Below are positions 1 through 8,598 of a DNA stretch of 17,238 bases, piece after piece. Each line of letters starts with the position of its first letter. The stretch's first letter is position 1. A model generated the notes under the pieces. That model searched no databases. It was not told the DNA's origin and worked only from the letters and a program-made list of their open reading frames with translations. The position numbers and the translations under genes are program-made. The DNA lies in the NCBI GenBank assembly GCA_002327405.1, contig DCVO01000129.1, positions 316-17,553 of the forward strand. Reading direction: 5' to 3'. Origin of the DNA: Thiobacillus sp. UBA2186. Its GTDB lineage: Bacteria > Pseudomonadota > Gammaproteobacteria > Burkholderiales > Thiobacillaceae.

Positions 1-834
1 GGCATGGGCGGCGGCACCGGCACCGGGGCAGCACCCGTGGTGGCGGAGGTCGCCAAGGAACTCGGCATCCTGACCGTGGCCGTGGTGACCAAGCCCTTCA
101 TGTTCGAGGGCAAGCGCGTGCGCGCCGCCAACGCCGGCATCGAGGCGCTGGCGCGCCACGTCGATTCGCTCATCATCATCCCCAACGACAAGCTCATGCA
201 GGTGCTGGGCGAGGATGTGTCCATGCTGGAAGCCTTCAAGGCGGCCAACAACGTGCTGCACGGTGCGGTCGGCGGCATCGCCGAAGTCATCAACTGCCCG
301 GGCCTGGTCAACGTCGACTTTGCCGACGTGCGCACGGTGATGTCCGAGATGGGCATGGCCATGATGGGCTCCGCCGTGGCTGACGGCGAAAGCCGCGCCC
401 GCCGCGCCGCCGAGCAGGCCGTGGCCTCGCCCTTGCTGGAGGACGTGAACCTGGCCGGCGCCCGCGGCGTGCTGGTCAACATCACCGCCTCCACTTCCAT
501 CAAGATGCGGGAAATCCACGAGGTGATGGACACCATCAAGGCCTTCACCGCCGAGGAAGCCACCGTCATCGTCGGCAGCGTGGTGGACGACGCCATGGAG
601 GACAGCCTGCGCGTGACCATGGTGGCGACCGGCCTCGGCAACCCCGTGGCGCGGAGCCAGCCCAAGCCCATGCAGGTGATCCGCACCGGCACTTACGACG
701 TGCCGGTGGCGGCGGAAGGCGATGACATGCCCAATGTCATGCGCGGCCGCAGCCAGCGCACCGTCAAGGCCTGGGAAGAGTCCGGCGTGGATTCGCTCGA
801 CATCCCGGCTTTTCTGCGCAAGCAGGCAGATTAA
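1..834 (+). CDS. ftsZ: Cell division GTPase FtsZ, 5'-truncated by the window edge
   Basis: FtsZ is the tubulin-like GTPase that polymerises at mid-cell to form the division ring. The window starts in frame inside the gene, at the tubulin signature GMGGGTGTGAAP. About 100 N-terminal residues are missing, judged against the roughly 380-residue family norm, and 277 residues remain. Visible landmarks are the T7 synergy-loop sequence NVDFADVRTVM, which completes the GTPase site of the neighbouring subunit, and the C-terminal peptide LDIPAFLRKQAD, which binds FtsA and ZipA. A short variable linker (about residues 218-260 of the fragment) joins core to tail. It is the last dcw-type gene before a 156-base spacer with hairpins. 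The first visible ATG (position 4) lies inside the signature motif and is not the real start. Confidence 0.98.
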   Translation, partial: GMGGGTGTGAAPVVAEVAKELGILTVAVVTKPFMFEGKRVRAANAGIEALARHVDSLIIIPNDKLMQVLGEDVSMLEAFKAANNVLHGAVGGIAEVINCPGLVNVDFADVRTVMSEMGMAMMGSAVADGESRARRAAEQAVASPLLEDVNLAGARGVLVNITASTSIKMREIHEVMDTIKAFTAEEATVIVGSVVDDAMEDSLRVTMVATGLGNPVARSQPKPMQVIRTGTYDVPVAAEGDDMPNVMRGRSQRTVKAWEESGVDSLDIPAFLRKQAD

Positions 835-873
835 GCGGCCGCTCACCCGCTGATTCGGGGCTTCAAGCTTCTC

Positions 874-904
874 TTTCCCCCACGCTCTCCGGGGGAGGGG
901 GAAA
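874..904. repeat. Short G/C-tract inverted repeat downstream of ftsZ
   Basis: The arms TTTCCCCC and GGGGGAAA pair perfectly around a CTCTCC/GGGGGAG-rich centre. The composition resembles the CCCTCTCCC...GGGAGAGGG palindromes found inside the mod gene at 4800-7101, so it may be a degenerate member of the same family. It could also simply be part of the ftsZ terminator. It lies 40 bases after the ftsZ stop. Confidence 0.5.
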
Positions 905-946
905 CTTCCGTCGAATCGACGGAAGCGGGCTTCTGCCCCCTTTCGT
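905..946 (+). terminator. Probable transcription terminator after ftsZ
   Basis: A perfect 9-bp stem (CTTCCGTCG / CGACGGAAG, 905-925) with a three-base loop is followed by a small GGGC-TTCT-GCCC hairpin and then a pyrimidine run, CCCTTTCGTTTCC. The T-tract is interrupted, so intrinsic termination may be imperfect. Its position between ftsZ and an unrelated operon supports a terminator role. Confidence 0.55.
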
Positions 947-971
947 TTCCTCTGGATTTTTCTGCCCCAAG

Positions 972-988
972 CCTCATCTAAGATGAGG
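972..988 (+). promoter_or_regulatory. 17-bp palindrome covering the ribosome-binding site of the Memo-AMMECR1 gene
   Basis: CCTCATCT-A-AGATGAGG is a perfect inverted repeat with 8-bp arms. Its right arm contains the only plausible Shine-Dalgarno sequence (GAGG, 985-988), two bases before the ATG at 991. In RNA it could form a hairpin that hides the ribosome-binding site. In DNA it could be an operator. Either role is inference; the symmetry itself is plain in the sequence. Confidence 0.45.
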
Positions 989-990
989 TA

Positions 991-2344
991 ATGAACGCTG
1001 TACGCAAGCCTGCCATGGCAGGCTACTTCTACCCGGCCGATCCTGTCCTGCTCCGCAACGAGCTTGGCCAAATGCTGGCCGCCGTCCCGGAAACCCCGGA
1101 TGCTTCCGCACCCAAGGCCCTGATCGTGCCGCACGCCGGCTACATCTATTCCGGCCCCATTGCGGCCACCGCCTACGCACGTCTCGTGTCCGCAGCGGGC
1201 AAAATCCGCCGCGTCGTTCTGCTGGGGCCCGCGCATCGCGTGGCCGTGCGCGGGCTGGCCCTGCCGGAGGCGGAACGCTTCGTCACGCCCTTGGGCGAAT
1301 TGGCGCTGGATCGACAGGCGATCGAGGCCATTGCCGACCTGCCGCAAGTACTCGCCAGCGAGGCTGCGCATGCGCTGGAGCACTCCCTGGAAGTGCATCT
1401 GCCGTTCTTGCAGACGGTGCTGGGCGATTTTCAGCTGCTGCCGCTGGTGGTTGGCGGGGCCACGCCGCAGGAAGTGGCGGCTGTGCTGGAGCGTGTCTGG
1501 GGCGGGCCGGAAACCCTGGTCGTGATCAGTTCCGATCTTTCCCACTACCTGCCCTACGACGAGGCGCGGCGAACCGATGCGGACTCGGTGGCACGCATGC
1601 TGCGGCTGGAGGCGGCGCTCGATCATGAACAGGCCTGCGGCGCCACGCCGGTGAATGGGCTGCTGGCTTTCGCCGCTCGCCGCGGCCTGCGTGCGGAGTT
1701 GCTGGACCTGCGCAACTCGGGTGACACGGCCGGAGACAAGTCGCGCGTGGTGGGCTATGCGGCGCTTGCCTTCCATGAAACGCCGCTGCCGCAGCCCAGC
1801 CGGGACGAGCGCGGAGAGACCCTGCTCGCGGCCGCGCGCGGCGCCATCGGCGAGCGTTTCGGTGCGGGACCGCTGCCCTTGGACGAGAAACCCTGGATGC
1901 TGGCGCCGGGCGCAAGCTTTGTGACACTGACGCTGGATGGCGACCTGCGCGGCTGCATCGGCAGCCTGGAGGCGCATCGGCCTCTGCTGGAAGATGTGCG
2001 AAATAACGCCATTGCCGCGGCTTTCCGCGATCCGCGCTTCTTGCCCTTGAGCAATCATGAGTTCGCGCAGGTGCGTGTCGAAGTTTCCGAGTTGAGCGCG
2101 GCCGAGCCGCTGGAATTCGAAAGCGAATCTCACGCCTTGAGTCTGCTGCGCCCGCACGAGGACGGCCTGATCCTGGAATACGGCCGCCACCGCAGCACGT
2201 TTTTGCCGCAAGTGTGGGAGAGCCTGCCCGGGCCCGAGCAGTTCTTGTCCCAACTCAAGCGCAAGGCCGGGTTGCCTGCGGATTTCTGGCATGGGGACAT
2301 CCGCCTGTCGCGCTATGGCGTGAGCAAGTGGAAGGAGAGGTCGC

Positions 2345-2352
<8 letters not shown>
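991..2352 (+). CDS. amrB: AmmeMemoRadiSam protein B-A fusion (Memo domain + AMMECR1 domain)
   Basis: This 453-residue protein joins two members of the three-part AmmeMemoRadiSam guild. Residues 1 to about 263 are a Memo-like domain, related to the LigB-type dioxygenase fold. Its start VRKPAMAGYFYPAD is typical of the family and fixes the start codon. It has PHAGYIYSGP (H48), GPAH (H82), EHSLEVHLPFL, SSDLSHY and C216; H48, H82 and C216 match the metal-site residues described for MEMO1 by position (my alignment by eye). Residues about 275-453 are an AMMECR1 domain with its hallmark LRGCIG (319-324). In many genomes these are separate genes (amrB and amrA). The gene overlaps the downstream radical SAM gene by 8 bases, so the two are surely co-transcribed. 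The biochemical role of the guild is not settled; cytoplasmic location is expected because there is no signal peptide. Confidence 0.93.
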
Positions 2353-3439
<1,087 letters not shown>

Positions 3440-3440
3440 G

Positions 3441-3500
3441 GTAGGAGGCCCGCCCCCGGGCCGATTGGTTGGCGTATCGCGGCGAGGCCGCCGCTCCTAC
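3441..3500. repeat. REPIN-like palindromic repeat, copy 1
   Basis: The 60-bp element is bounded by GTAGGAG and CTCCTAC. It has two GC-rich half-units (GTAGGAGGCCCGCCC...GGGCCGAT and ATCGCGGCGAGGCCGCCGCTCCTAC, the latter quoted only to show its ends) around a 10-base spacer. Each half can form a hairpin and the two halves are inverted to each other. Copy 2 at 14746-14795 carries the same halves in opposite order, that is, on the other strand. GTAGGAGCGGC-type REPs are widespread in proteobacteria and are mobilised by RAYT transposases; none is encoded in this window. It may act as a terminator for amrS. Confidence 0.85.
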
Positions 3501-3540
3501 AAACCCGGTGTCTCTGTGGCATGGCTTTGAGGAATTCGGC

Positions 3541-4173
3541 ATGAAAAACGAAGTCGTCAGAATCCCCGTCGACGGCGCGCACATCGAAGGCGCGCTGGAA
3601 CTGCCGGACCAGCCCATCGGTCTGGTGCTGTTTGCACACGGGAGCGGCTCCAGCCGCCACAGTCCGCGCAACAACTACGTGGCGCGCGTCCTGCGCGAGC
3701 ATGGCATCGGCACCCTGCTGATGGATCTGCTCACGCCCGAAGAGGATCGCGACTATTCGCGCCGCTTCGATATCGATCTTCTGGTCGAGCGCCTGCGCGC
3801 GGCTGCGCACTGGGTGAAGCAAAATGCCGCTACAGCCGCCTTGCCGGTTGGCTATTTTGGTGCGAGCACCGGTGCTGCCGCGGCGCTGCGCGCAGCCGCC
3901 CACGAGGAATCCATCGCAGCTGTGGTTTCGCGCGGCGGCCGCCCCGATCTCGCCCCGCCGGCCGAACTGAGAAAAGTCAAAGCGCCCACGCTGTTTCTGG
4001 TGGGCGGGCAGGATTTCGGCGTCATCGAACTGAACGAACAGGCTTTTGCCGATCTCGTCTGCGAAAAACAGCTCATCATCGTGCCCGGCGCCACCCATCT
4101 GTTCGAGGAACCCGGCACCCTGGAAGAAGTGGCGGAAAAGGCGGCGGACTGGTTTGAAAAGCACTTCAAATAA
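3541..4173 (+). CDS. Alpha/beta hydrolase, dienelactone-hydrolase-like
   Basis: This 210-residue single-domain serine hydrolase shows a full catalytic triad by position. The nucleophile S109 lies in the elbow GASTG (107-111), the acid is D158 (GGQD) and the base is H186 (GATHLF). The oxyanion strand FAHGSGSS is at 31-38. I chose the ATG at 3541 because TGAGGA lies just upstream and MKNEVVRIPVDGAHIEG is a normal family start. The frame is open back to 3469, but that stretch lies over the repeat and is not protein-like. There is no signal peptide, so it is cytoplasmic. The substrate is unknown. Proteins of this type are often next to, or fused with, COG1926-type phosphoribosyltransferases. One such gene is encoded at 12634-11999, on the far side of the restriction operon. 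Confidence 0.88.
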   Translation: MKNEVVRIPVDGAHIEGALELPDQPIGLVLFAHGSGSSRHSPRNNYVARVLREHGIGTLLMDLLTPEEDRDYSRRFDIDLLVERLRAAAHWVKQNAATAALPVGYFGASTGAAAALRAAAHEESIAAVVSRGGRPDLAPPAELRKVKAPTLFLVGGQDFGVIELNEQAFADLVCEKQLIIVPGATHLFEEPGTLEEVAEKAADWFEKHFK

Positions 4174-4226
4174 CGAACCGGCCAACCGGCTTTGCCTGCA
4201 ATTCCTTTCCCGTTACCAAAGCGATA

Positions 4227-4255
4227 TTCAACGCCCCGCCTGATTGTGCGATTAT
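4227..4255 (+). promoter_or_regulatory. Weak candidate promoter for the mod-ATPase-TOPRIM-res operon
   Basis: The -10-like GATTAT (4250-4255) is preceded by TGC, as in an extended -10, with TTCAAC 17 bases further upstream as a poor -35. It lies in the 117-base gap before mod, the only sizeable gap ahead of the four-gene operon, so a promoter is expected here. The match to consensus is weak and the exact boxes are a guess. Confidence 0.25.
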
Positions 4256-4290
4256 TGGCCTGACAACAAGCACAAGGGAGGCCACCGGCC

Positions 4291-7200
4291 ATGCCGGACA
4301 AGAGCGATCTGGACGATGATTTCGCGTTGAAGCCCCAGCAGCAGCCGGGTGAACTGCCGCTCGGCAAGAGCAAGGCCGCAAAGAAGACCGCCGCACGAGG
4401 CAAGGGCAAGGCTGCCGCGCAGACTGACCAAGCGGCCATCCTGTCCTACCGCCACGACCAGAAGCGCAAGAACAACCCCGACGTGGGCGTGGTCACGCCC
4501 GAAACCGACCCCGAACAGCCCAAGACCGTCTGGGCCTACGACCCCCACATCGACCCCGCCCTGCAATTCGACAGCGGGCGGGCGCAGATCGAAAAGCTCA
4601 TCGACGACGCGCTGGGCAGCGGCGACGAAGCGGTCATGCGCGCCGCGCTCGAACAGCTCAAGCGCCAGTCCGCCCCCTACCTCAACTGGACCGGCAAGGC
4701 CGAACGCACCAGCTTCGAGGTGGACACGGTTTCGCTGCACGTGCACGAGCGCATCGACCCCATGAGCATCCTGTCGGCGCTGCGCAAGGAACTCAAGAAC
4801 CCCTCTCCCTCAGGGAGAGGGGCATCCCAATCTCACCCATCTCCCCCGGGGAGAGGGGCAGGGGTGAGGGCAAGCGGCTACCAGCCCGGCCTCTTCGAAG
4901 CCCCCTTCGAAAACCTGCCGCTCCGCGACGCCGTCGATTTCTACAAGCACGAAAAAGGCTGGAGCAACCGTCTGATCTCCGGCGACAGCCTGCTGGTGAT
5001 GAACTCCCTGCTGCAAAAGGAAAGCATGGCCGGCCAGGTGCAGATGATCTACCTCGACCCGCCCTACGGCATCAAGTACGGCTCCAACTTCCAGCCCTTC
5101 ACCAACAAGCGCGACGTCAAGGACCGCAAGGACGAAGACCTGACCCAGGAGCCGGAAATGATCAAGGCCTTCCGCGACACCTGGGAGCTGGGCATCCACT
5201 CTTACCTGACCTACCTGCGCGACCGGCTGCTGCTGGCGAAGGAATTGCTGCACGAGTCGGGCAGCGTGTTTGTGCAGATTTCGGATGAGAATCTGCACCA
5301 TGTGCGGGAGTTATTGGATGAGTTGTTTGGTGCTGAGAATTTTGTCTCGCAAATCGTCTTCAAGACGAAGAAAATGGCTTTGGGCCAAAAATACTTGGGT
5401 ACGGTTTGCGACATCATTTGCTGGTATGCGAAAGACATTCACAGCCTAAAGTATCGGCAACTGTACAAAGAACGCGCAGGATTAGAAAGCGATGATGAAA
5501 CACCATATCAGATCATTCAGACGCCGCTTGGTGAACTGAGGCGCCTTAAAGCGAGTGAACGTGAGAATCCAGAAGAGGCGCTCAATCTCGGTCGTCTACT
5601 GCGAACCCTGGACCTTCATTCCTCCGGTCGAACTGAATCTTGCGTGTTCGCGTTCGATTTTCAGGGAAAAGTTTGTGAGCCACAGCGTGGGCGTAGCTGG
5701 AAAACGAATCCGACTGGAATGACACGGCTCAACAAAGCAGGACGCCTTCTGAGGTTCGGTGAAAGTCCCGAATACAAGCTGTTCTTTGATGATTATCCGG
5801 TGCAATCCCTCATGTCGCTTTGGGACGATACACAAGGCGCTTCTGATAAGCAGTATGTCGTGCAAACAGCTACCAAGATCATCGAACGCTGCCTCCTCAT
5901 GACCACCGACCCCGGCGACCTGGTGCTGGACCCGACCTGCGGTTCCGGCACCACGGCCTTCGTCGCCGAGAAGTGGGGCCGGCGCTGGATCACCTGCGAC
6001 ACCTCGCGTGTGGCGGTGACGCTGGCCAAGCAGCGGCTGATGACAGCAAGCTACGACTACTACGCACTGCGCTATCCACACGAGGGCCTGAAGGGTGGCT
6101 TCATCTACAAGACCGTGCCGCACGTGACGCTGAAGTCCATCGCCAACAATCCCGAGATCGACGAAATTTATGAACGCATGCACCCGGCCATCGAGGCGGC
6201 GCTGGCGGAGCTGAACCGCGCCCTCTCCCCAACCCCTCTCCCCGAGGGCGAGGGGCTCAAGGAGTGGGAGGTGCCGTTCGACTTCCCTGCTGACTGGCCT
6301 CAAGCTGCGAAGGAACCCTTCGATACTTACCATGCAGCGCGGCAAGCGATGCAGAGGCAGATGGACTTGAGCATTGCCGCGCACGCCGACCAGGAAATCC
6401 TCTACGACCAGCCGCAGCCGGACAAGAACAAGCTGCGCATAACCGGCCCGTTCTCGGTGGAGGCGGTGCCGTTTCCCTCGGTCAAGTCGCTGGACGAAAC
6501 GGTGCCCTCACCCCTGCCCCTCTCCCCGGGGGAGAGGGGGTATCAATGGGAGGCGGATGTCAGCATTGCCCGCAGCGGCGAGTCGGCGCGTCAGCACAGT
6601 TGGCGCGATGAGTTGCTGAAAACCGGCATACGCGGCAAGGGCGGACAGGTGCTGAAATTCGCCGAGCTGGAAACCCTGCCGGGAACGAAATATCTGCATT
6701 GCGCGGGCACGCTGGTCGAGCCGGAAACCTCCCTCACCCCCGGCCCCTCTCCCGGGGAGAGAGGGGAGTCAATGCGGGTGGTGGTGAGCTTCGGCCCCGA
6801 GTATGCCGCGCTGGAGCAGCGCCAGGTGGAAATGGCCATGCGCGAGGCGGGCGAGCTGTTCCCGCGCCCGAAGATGATCGTGTTCTGCGCCTTCACCTTC
6901 GACCCGGAGGCCGCCAAGGACATCGACCAGACCAAGGGTATTACCGCGCTCAAGGCGCAGATGAACACCGATCTCCTGACCGACGACCTGAAAAAGGCGC
7001 GCGCGTCGAATCAGAGCTTCTGGCTCATGGGCCAGCCGGACGTGGAAGTGCGCAAAATCCTCCCCTCGCCCGCAAGCGGGAGAGGGGCCGGGGGTGAGGG
7101 GCAGTTGTATCAGGTGGAAGTGCACGGCTTCGACTACTTCGACACCGCCAAGGGCGAACTGGTCTCCGGCGGCAAGGGCAGGATCGCCATGTGGCTTTTG

Positions 7201-7440
7201 GACACCGACTACGACGAGCGCAGCCTGTTCCCGCGCCAGGTGTTTTTTCCCATGGCCGGCAAGGGCGAAGGCTGGCAGAAGCTGAAGAAGGACATCAAGG
7301 CCGAGCTGAACGAAGACCTGCTGGAACAATTCCACGGCACCGTCAGCCTGCCCTTCGCTGCCGGCGACAACCGCAAGATCGCGGTGAAGATCATCGACGA
7401 CCGGGGGATAGAGTCGTTGAAGGTGATTGGATTGGAGTGA
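4291..7440 (+). CDS. mod: Type III-like DNA methyltransferase (Mod), N6-adenine or N4-cytosine, with in-frame palindrome insertions
   Basis: This 1049-residue site-specific DNA methyltransferase is preceded by a strong ribosome-binding site (AAGGGAGG, 8 bases before ATG). Catalytic motif IV, DPPYGIKYG (256-264), comes before the SAM-binding motif I, DPTCGSGTT (547-555). That is the beta-class order typical of type III Mod proteins, and DPPY favours N6-adenine. The region between the motifs (about residues 332-530) should be the target-recognition domain, and its DNA is far more AT-rich than the flanks. The N-terminal 45 residues are Lys/Ala-rich and look disordered. The C-terminal part (about 560-1049) is unusually long. 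The frame passes through five G/C palindromic elements, encoding Pro/Ser/Gly/Glu/Arg-rich peptides near residues 171-194, 644-656, 739-750, 814-826 and 924-937. It heads a four-gene operon ending in the restriction subunit; the ATPase gene starts 3 bases after its stop. Confidence 0.93.
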   Translation: MPDKSDLDDDFALKPQQQPGELPLGKSKAAKKTAARGKGKAAAQTDQAAILSYRHDQKRKNNPDVGVVTPETDPEQPKTVWAYDPHIDPALQFDSGRAQIEKLIDDALGSGDEAVMRAALEQLKRQSAPYLNWTGKAERTSFEVDTVSLHVHERIDPMSILSALRKELKNPSPSGRGASQSHPSPPGRGAGVRASGYQPGLFEAPFENLPLRDAVDFYKHEKGWSNRLISGDSLLVMNSLLQKESMAGQVQMIYLDPPYGIKYGSNFQPFTNKRDVKDRKDEDLTQEPEMIKAFRDTWELGIHSYLTYLRDRLLLAKELLHESGSVFVQISDENLHHVRELLDELFGAENFVSQIVFKTKKMALGQKYLGTVCDIICWYAKDIHSLKYRQLYKERAGLESDDETPYQIIQTPLGELRRLKASERENPEEALNLGRLLRTLDLHSSGRTESCVFAFDFQGKVCEPQRGRSWKTNPTGMTRLNKAGRLLRFGESPEYKLFFDDYPVQSLMSLWDDTQGASDKQYVVQTATKIIERCLLMTTDPGDLVLDPTCGSGTTAFVAEKWGRRWITCDTSRVAVTLAKQRLMTASYDYYALRYPHEGLKGGFIYKTVPHVTLKSIANNPEIDEIYERMHPAIEAALAELNRALSPTPLPEGEGLKEWEVPFDFPADWPQAAKEPFDTYHAARQAMQRQMDLSIAAHADQEILYDQPQPDKNKLRITGPFSVEAVPFPSVKSLDETVPSPLPLSPGERGYQWEADVSIARSGESARQHSWRDELLKTGIRGKGGQVLKFAELETLPGTKYLHCAGTLVEPETSLTPGPSPGERGESMRVVVSFGPEYAALEQRQVEMAMREAGELFPRPKMIVFCAFTFDPEAAKDIDQTKGITALKAQMNTDLLTDDLKKARASNQSFWLMGQPDVEVRKILPSPASGRGAGGEGQLYQVEVHGFDYFDTAKGELVSGGKGRIAMWLLDTDYDERSLFPRQVFFPMAGKGEGWQKLKKDIKAELNEDLLEQFHGTVSLPFAAGDNRKIAVKIIDDRGIESLKVIGLE
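4800..4872. repeat. Palindromic element inside mod, copy 1 (double unit)
   Basis: The first unit is a perfect palindrome with 11-bp arms (CCCCTCTCCCT / AGGGAGAGGGG, 4800-4822). The second (about 4841-4872) is CTCCCC/GGGGAG followed by AGGGGCAGGGGTGAGGG. The second unit is the reverse complement of most of copy 3. It is read in frame as a Pro/Ser/Gly/Arg-rich peptide around mod residues 171-194, between the N-terminal domain and motif IV. Confidence 0.85.
5285..5880 (+). other. AT-richer mosaic segment of mod covering the target-recognition region
   Basis: Two sampled 60-base stretches (5341-5400 and 5461-5520) contain 25 G/C each, about 42%. The stretch 5881-5940 just downstream has 41, about 68%. 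Codon choice changes in step, with many A/T-ending codons inside the segment. It lies between catalytic motifs IV and I, where beta-class methyltransferases carry the DNA-specificity domain. Edges were judged by eye and are good to some tens of bases. Confidence 0.75.
6221..6256. repeat. Palindromic element inside mod, copy 2
   Basis: CCCTCTCCCC-AA-CCCCTCTCCCC is followed by GAGGGCGAGGGGCT, pairing CCCCTC with GAGGGG. In frame it encodes LSPTPLPEGEGL at about residues 645-656 of mod. The reading frame relative to the repeat differs from that in copies 3 and 4. Confidence 0.8.
6505..6540. repeat. Palindromic element inside mod, copy 3
   Basis: CCCTCACCCCTG leads into CCCCTCTCCCC / GGGGGAGAGGGGG. 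It encodes PSPLPLSPGERG, mod residues 739-750. Apart from its ends it is the reverse complement of the second unit of copy 1. Confidence 0.85.
6731..6767. repeat. Palindromic element inside mod, copy 4
   Basis: CCCTCACCCCCGG leads into CCCCTCTCCCGGGGAGAGAGGGG. It encodes SLTPGPSPGERGE (814-826 of mod). It has the same orientation as copy 3, with a CGG in place of TG in the lead-in. Confidence 0.85.
7062..7101. repeat. Palindromic element inside mod, copy 5 (opposite orientation)
   Basis: CCCCTCGCCCGC-AA-GCGGGAGAGGGG is followed by CCGGGGGTGAGGGG, the reverse complement of the CCCTCACCCCCGG lead-in of copy 4. It encodes LPSPASGRGAGGEG (924-937 of mod). Confidence 0.85.
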
Positions 7441-7443
7441 GCC

Positions 7444-8598
7444 ATGTTGATCACACGCCTGAAATTGAAGAATTGGCGCAACTTCCGCGCGGTGGATACC
7501 CCACTGTCGCCACGCGCCTATTTGATTGGGGCCAATGCCTCCGGCAAATCGAATCTGCTCGATGTTTTCCGTTTTCTGAGGACGGTGGCCCAAATGGAGG
7601 GCGGGGGATTGCAGAAGGCGATCAAGGAGCGCGGGGGCCTTGGGAAACTGCGCAGCCTGCACGCACGCAAAGACCCGGAGGTCGGTATCGAGGCGGAATT
7701 CAGCGAATCGTTGGACGTGGGCGCGAATCGCTGGGTATACGAGCTTGCCTTCAAATCCGAAGGCAAGGGGGCGCAGCGCGTTTTGATTACGCGAGAGCGG
7801 GTTGTCAAGAATGGCAAGGAAATTCTCATGCGTCCGCGCCCGGAGGATCAGGAGGACGTTGCGCGGCTGACCCAGACGTATATGGAGCAGATCAACAACA
7901 ATGCCGACTTTAGAGAGATCGCGGAGTTTCTGTCGGGGACGACTTATCTGCACCTGGTGCCGCAACTACTCAAATTCGGCGATGAAATCAGCGGCCGCAT
8001 CATTGACCAGGATCCATTTGGACAAGGTTTGCTCCAGCGTATAGCTAGAACCCCTAAAAAGACGCAATCCGCTCGTCTCAAGCGCATAGGCGAGGCGTTG
8101 AAAGTGGCTGTGCCTCAGTTCTCGGAACTGCAGTTCGTGAAAGATGAGATAACAGGCACCCCCCATCTGGAAGCGCGTTTCAGGCATTGGCGGGAACACG
8201 GCGCGTGGCAGCGCGAGGAACAGTTTTCCGATGGCACATTGAGGCTGATCGGCCTTCTGTGGGCCTTGCAGGATGGGGATGGTCTGCTTCTGCTCGAAGA
8301 ACCCGAGCTGTCGCTCAACGACGCCATAGTTGAGTACATTCCGCTGATGATCGACCGCGTTCTGCGCAGCCGGAAAAAAGGTGTTCGGCAGGTCATTGTC
8401 AGCACCCACAGTGACAATCTGATCGGCGCCGTCTCCGACCCGTCGTCTGTGCTGTTGCTGGAGCCCGGGGAAAACGGAACCTCTGTCCGGCTCCCCGACC
8501 AGGAAGAGCGGCTTGCCATGGAGAGCGGGCTGAATCCTGCAGAAATCCTCCTGCCTAAAACTCGACCGGAGGGTATCGAGCAGATGGGCATGTTCTGA
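7444..8598 (+). CDS. AAA/SMC-type (AAA_21, RecF/OLD-like) ATPase
   Basis: This 384-residue ATPase of the ABC/SMC-related class opens MLITRLKLKNWRNFRAV, the usual N-terminus of RecF/OLD-like proteins. Walker A is GANASGKS (29-36). An ABC signature-like FSDGTLRLIGLL is at 261-272. Walker B is LLLLEEPELSLN (281-292), and the switch histidine is in VSTHSD (H322). There is no long coiled coil. It starts 3 bases after mod, with GGAG upstream, and its stop overlaps the next start (TGATG). The next gene is TOPRIM-like, so together they resemble split OLD-type pairs such as AbiL, RloAB and PARIS. Those are abortive-infection or restriction-linked defence systems. I infer a sensor or motor role, with the small partner as effector; the exact family was not confirmed. 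Sampled DNA is less GC-rich (53% over 8041-8100) than the flanking chromosome. Confidence 0.85.
   Translation: MLITRLKLKNWRNFRAVDTPLSPRAYLIGANASGKSNLLDVFRFLRTVAQMEGGGLQKAIKERGGLGKLRSLHARKDPEVGIEAEFSESLDVGANRWVYELAFKSEGKGAQRVLITRERVVKNGKEILMRPRPEDQEDVARLTQTYMEQINNNADFREIAEFLSGTTYLHLVPQLLKFGDEISGRIIDQDPFGQGLLQRIARTPKKTQSARLKRIGEALKVAVPQFSELQFVKDEITGTPHLEARFRHWREHGAWQREEQFSDGTLRLIGLLWALQDGDGLLLLEEPELSLNDAIVEYIPLMIDRVLRSRKKGVRQVIVSTHSDNLIGAVSDPSSVLLLEPGENGTSVRLPDQEERLAMESGLNPAEILLPKTRPEGIEQMGMF

Noticed and set aside
3469..3540. An extended N-terminus for the alpha/beta hydrolase
   Set aside because: The extra 24 residues would be encoded largely by the REPIN-like repeat, and the ATG at 3541 has its own GAGGA ribosome-binding site and a normal family start.
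4800..7101. A CRISPR array made from the repeated palindromes in mod
   Set aside because: Copies are irregularly spaced by hundreds of bases, occur in both orientations, vary in sequence and sit in a coding frame. No cas gene is present.
4291..7440. Phase variation of mod through simple sequence repeats
   Set aside because: I saw no tract of short tandem repeats or long homopolymer in the gene. The palindromes are not tandem repeats of a frame-shifting unit.
6769..7965. A 398-codon minus-strand frame spanning the mod-ATPase junction
   Set aside because: It crosses two well-supported plus-strand genes and has no domain signature.
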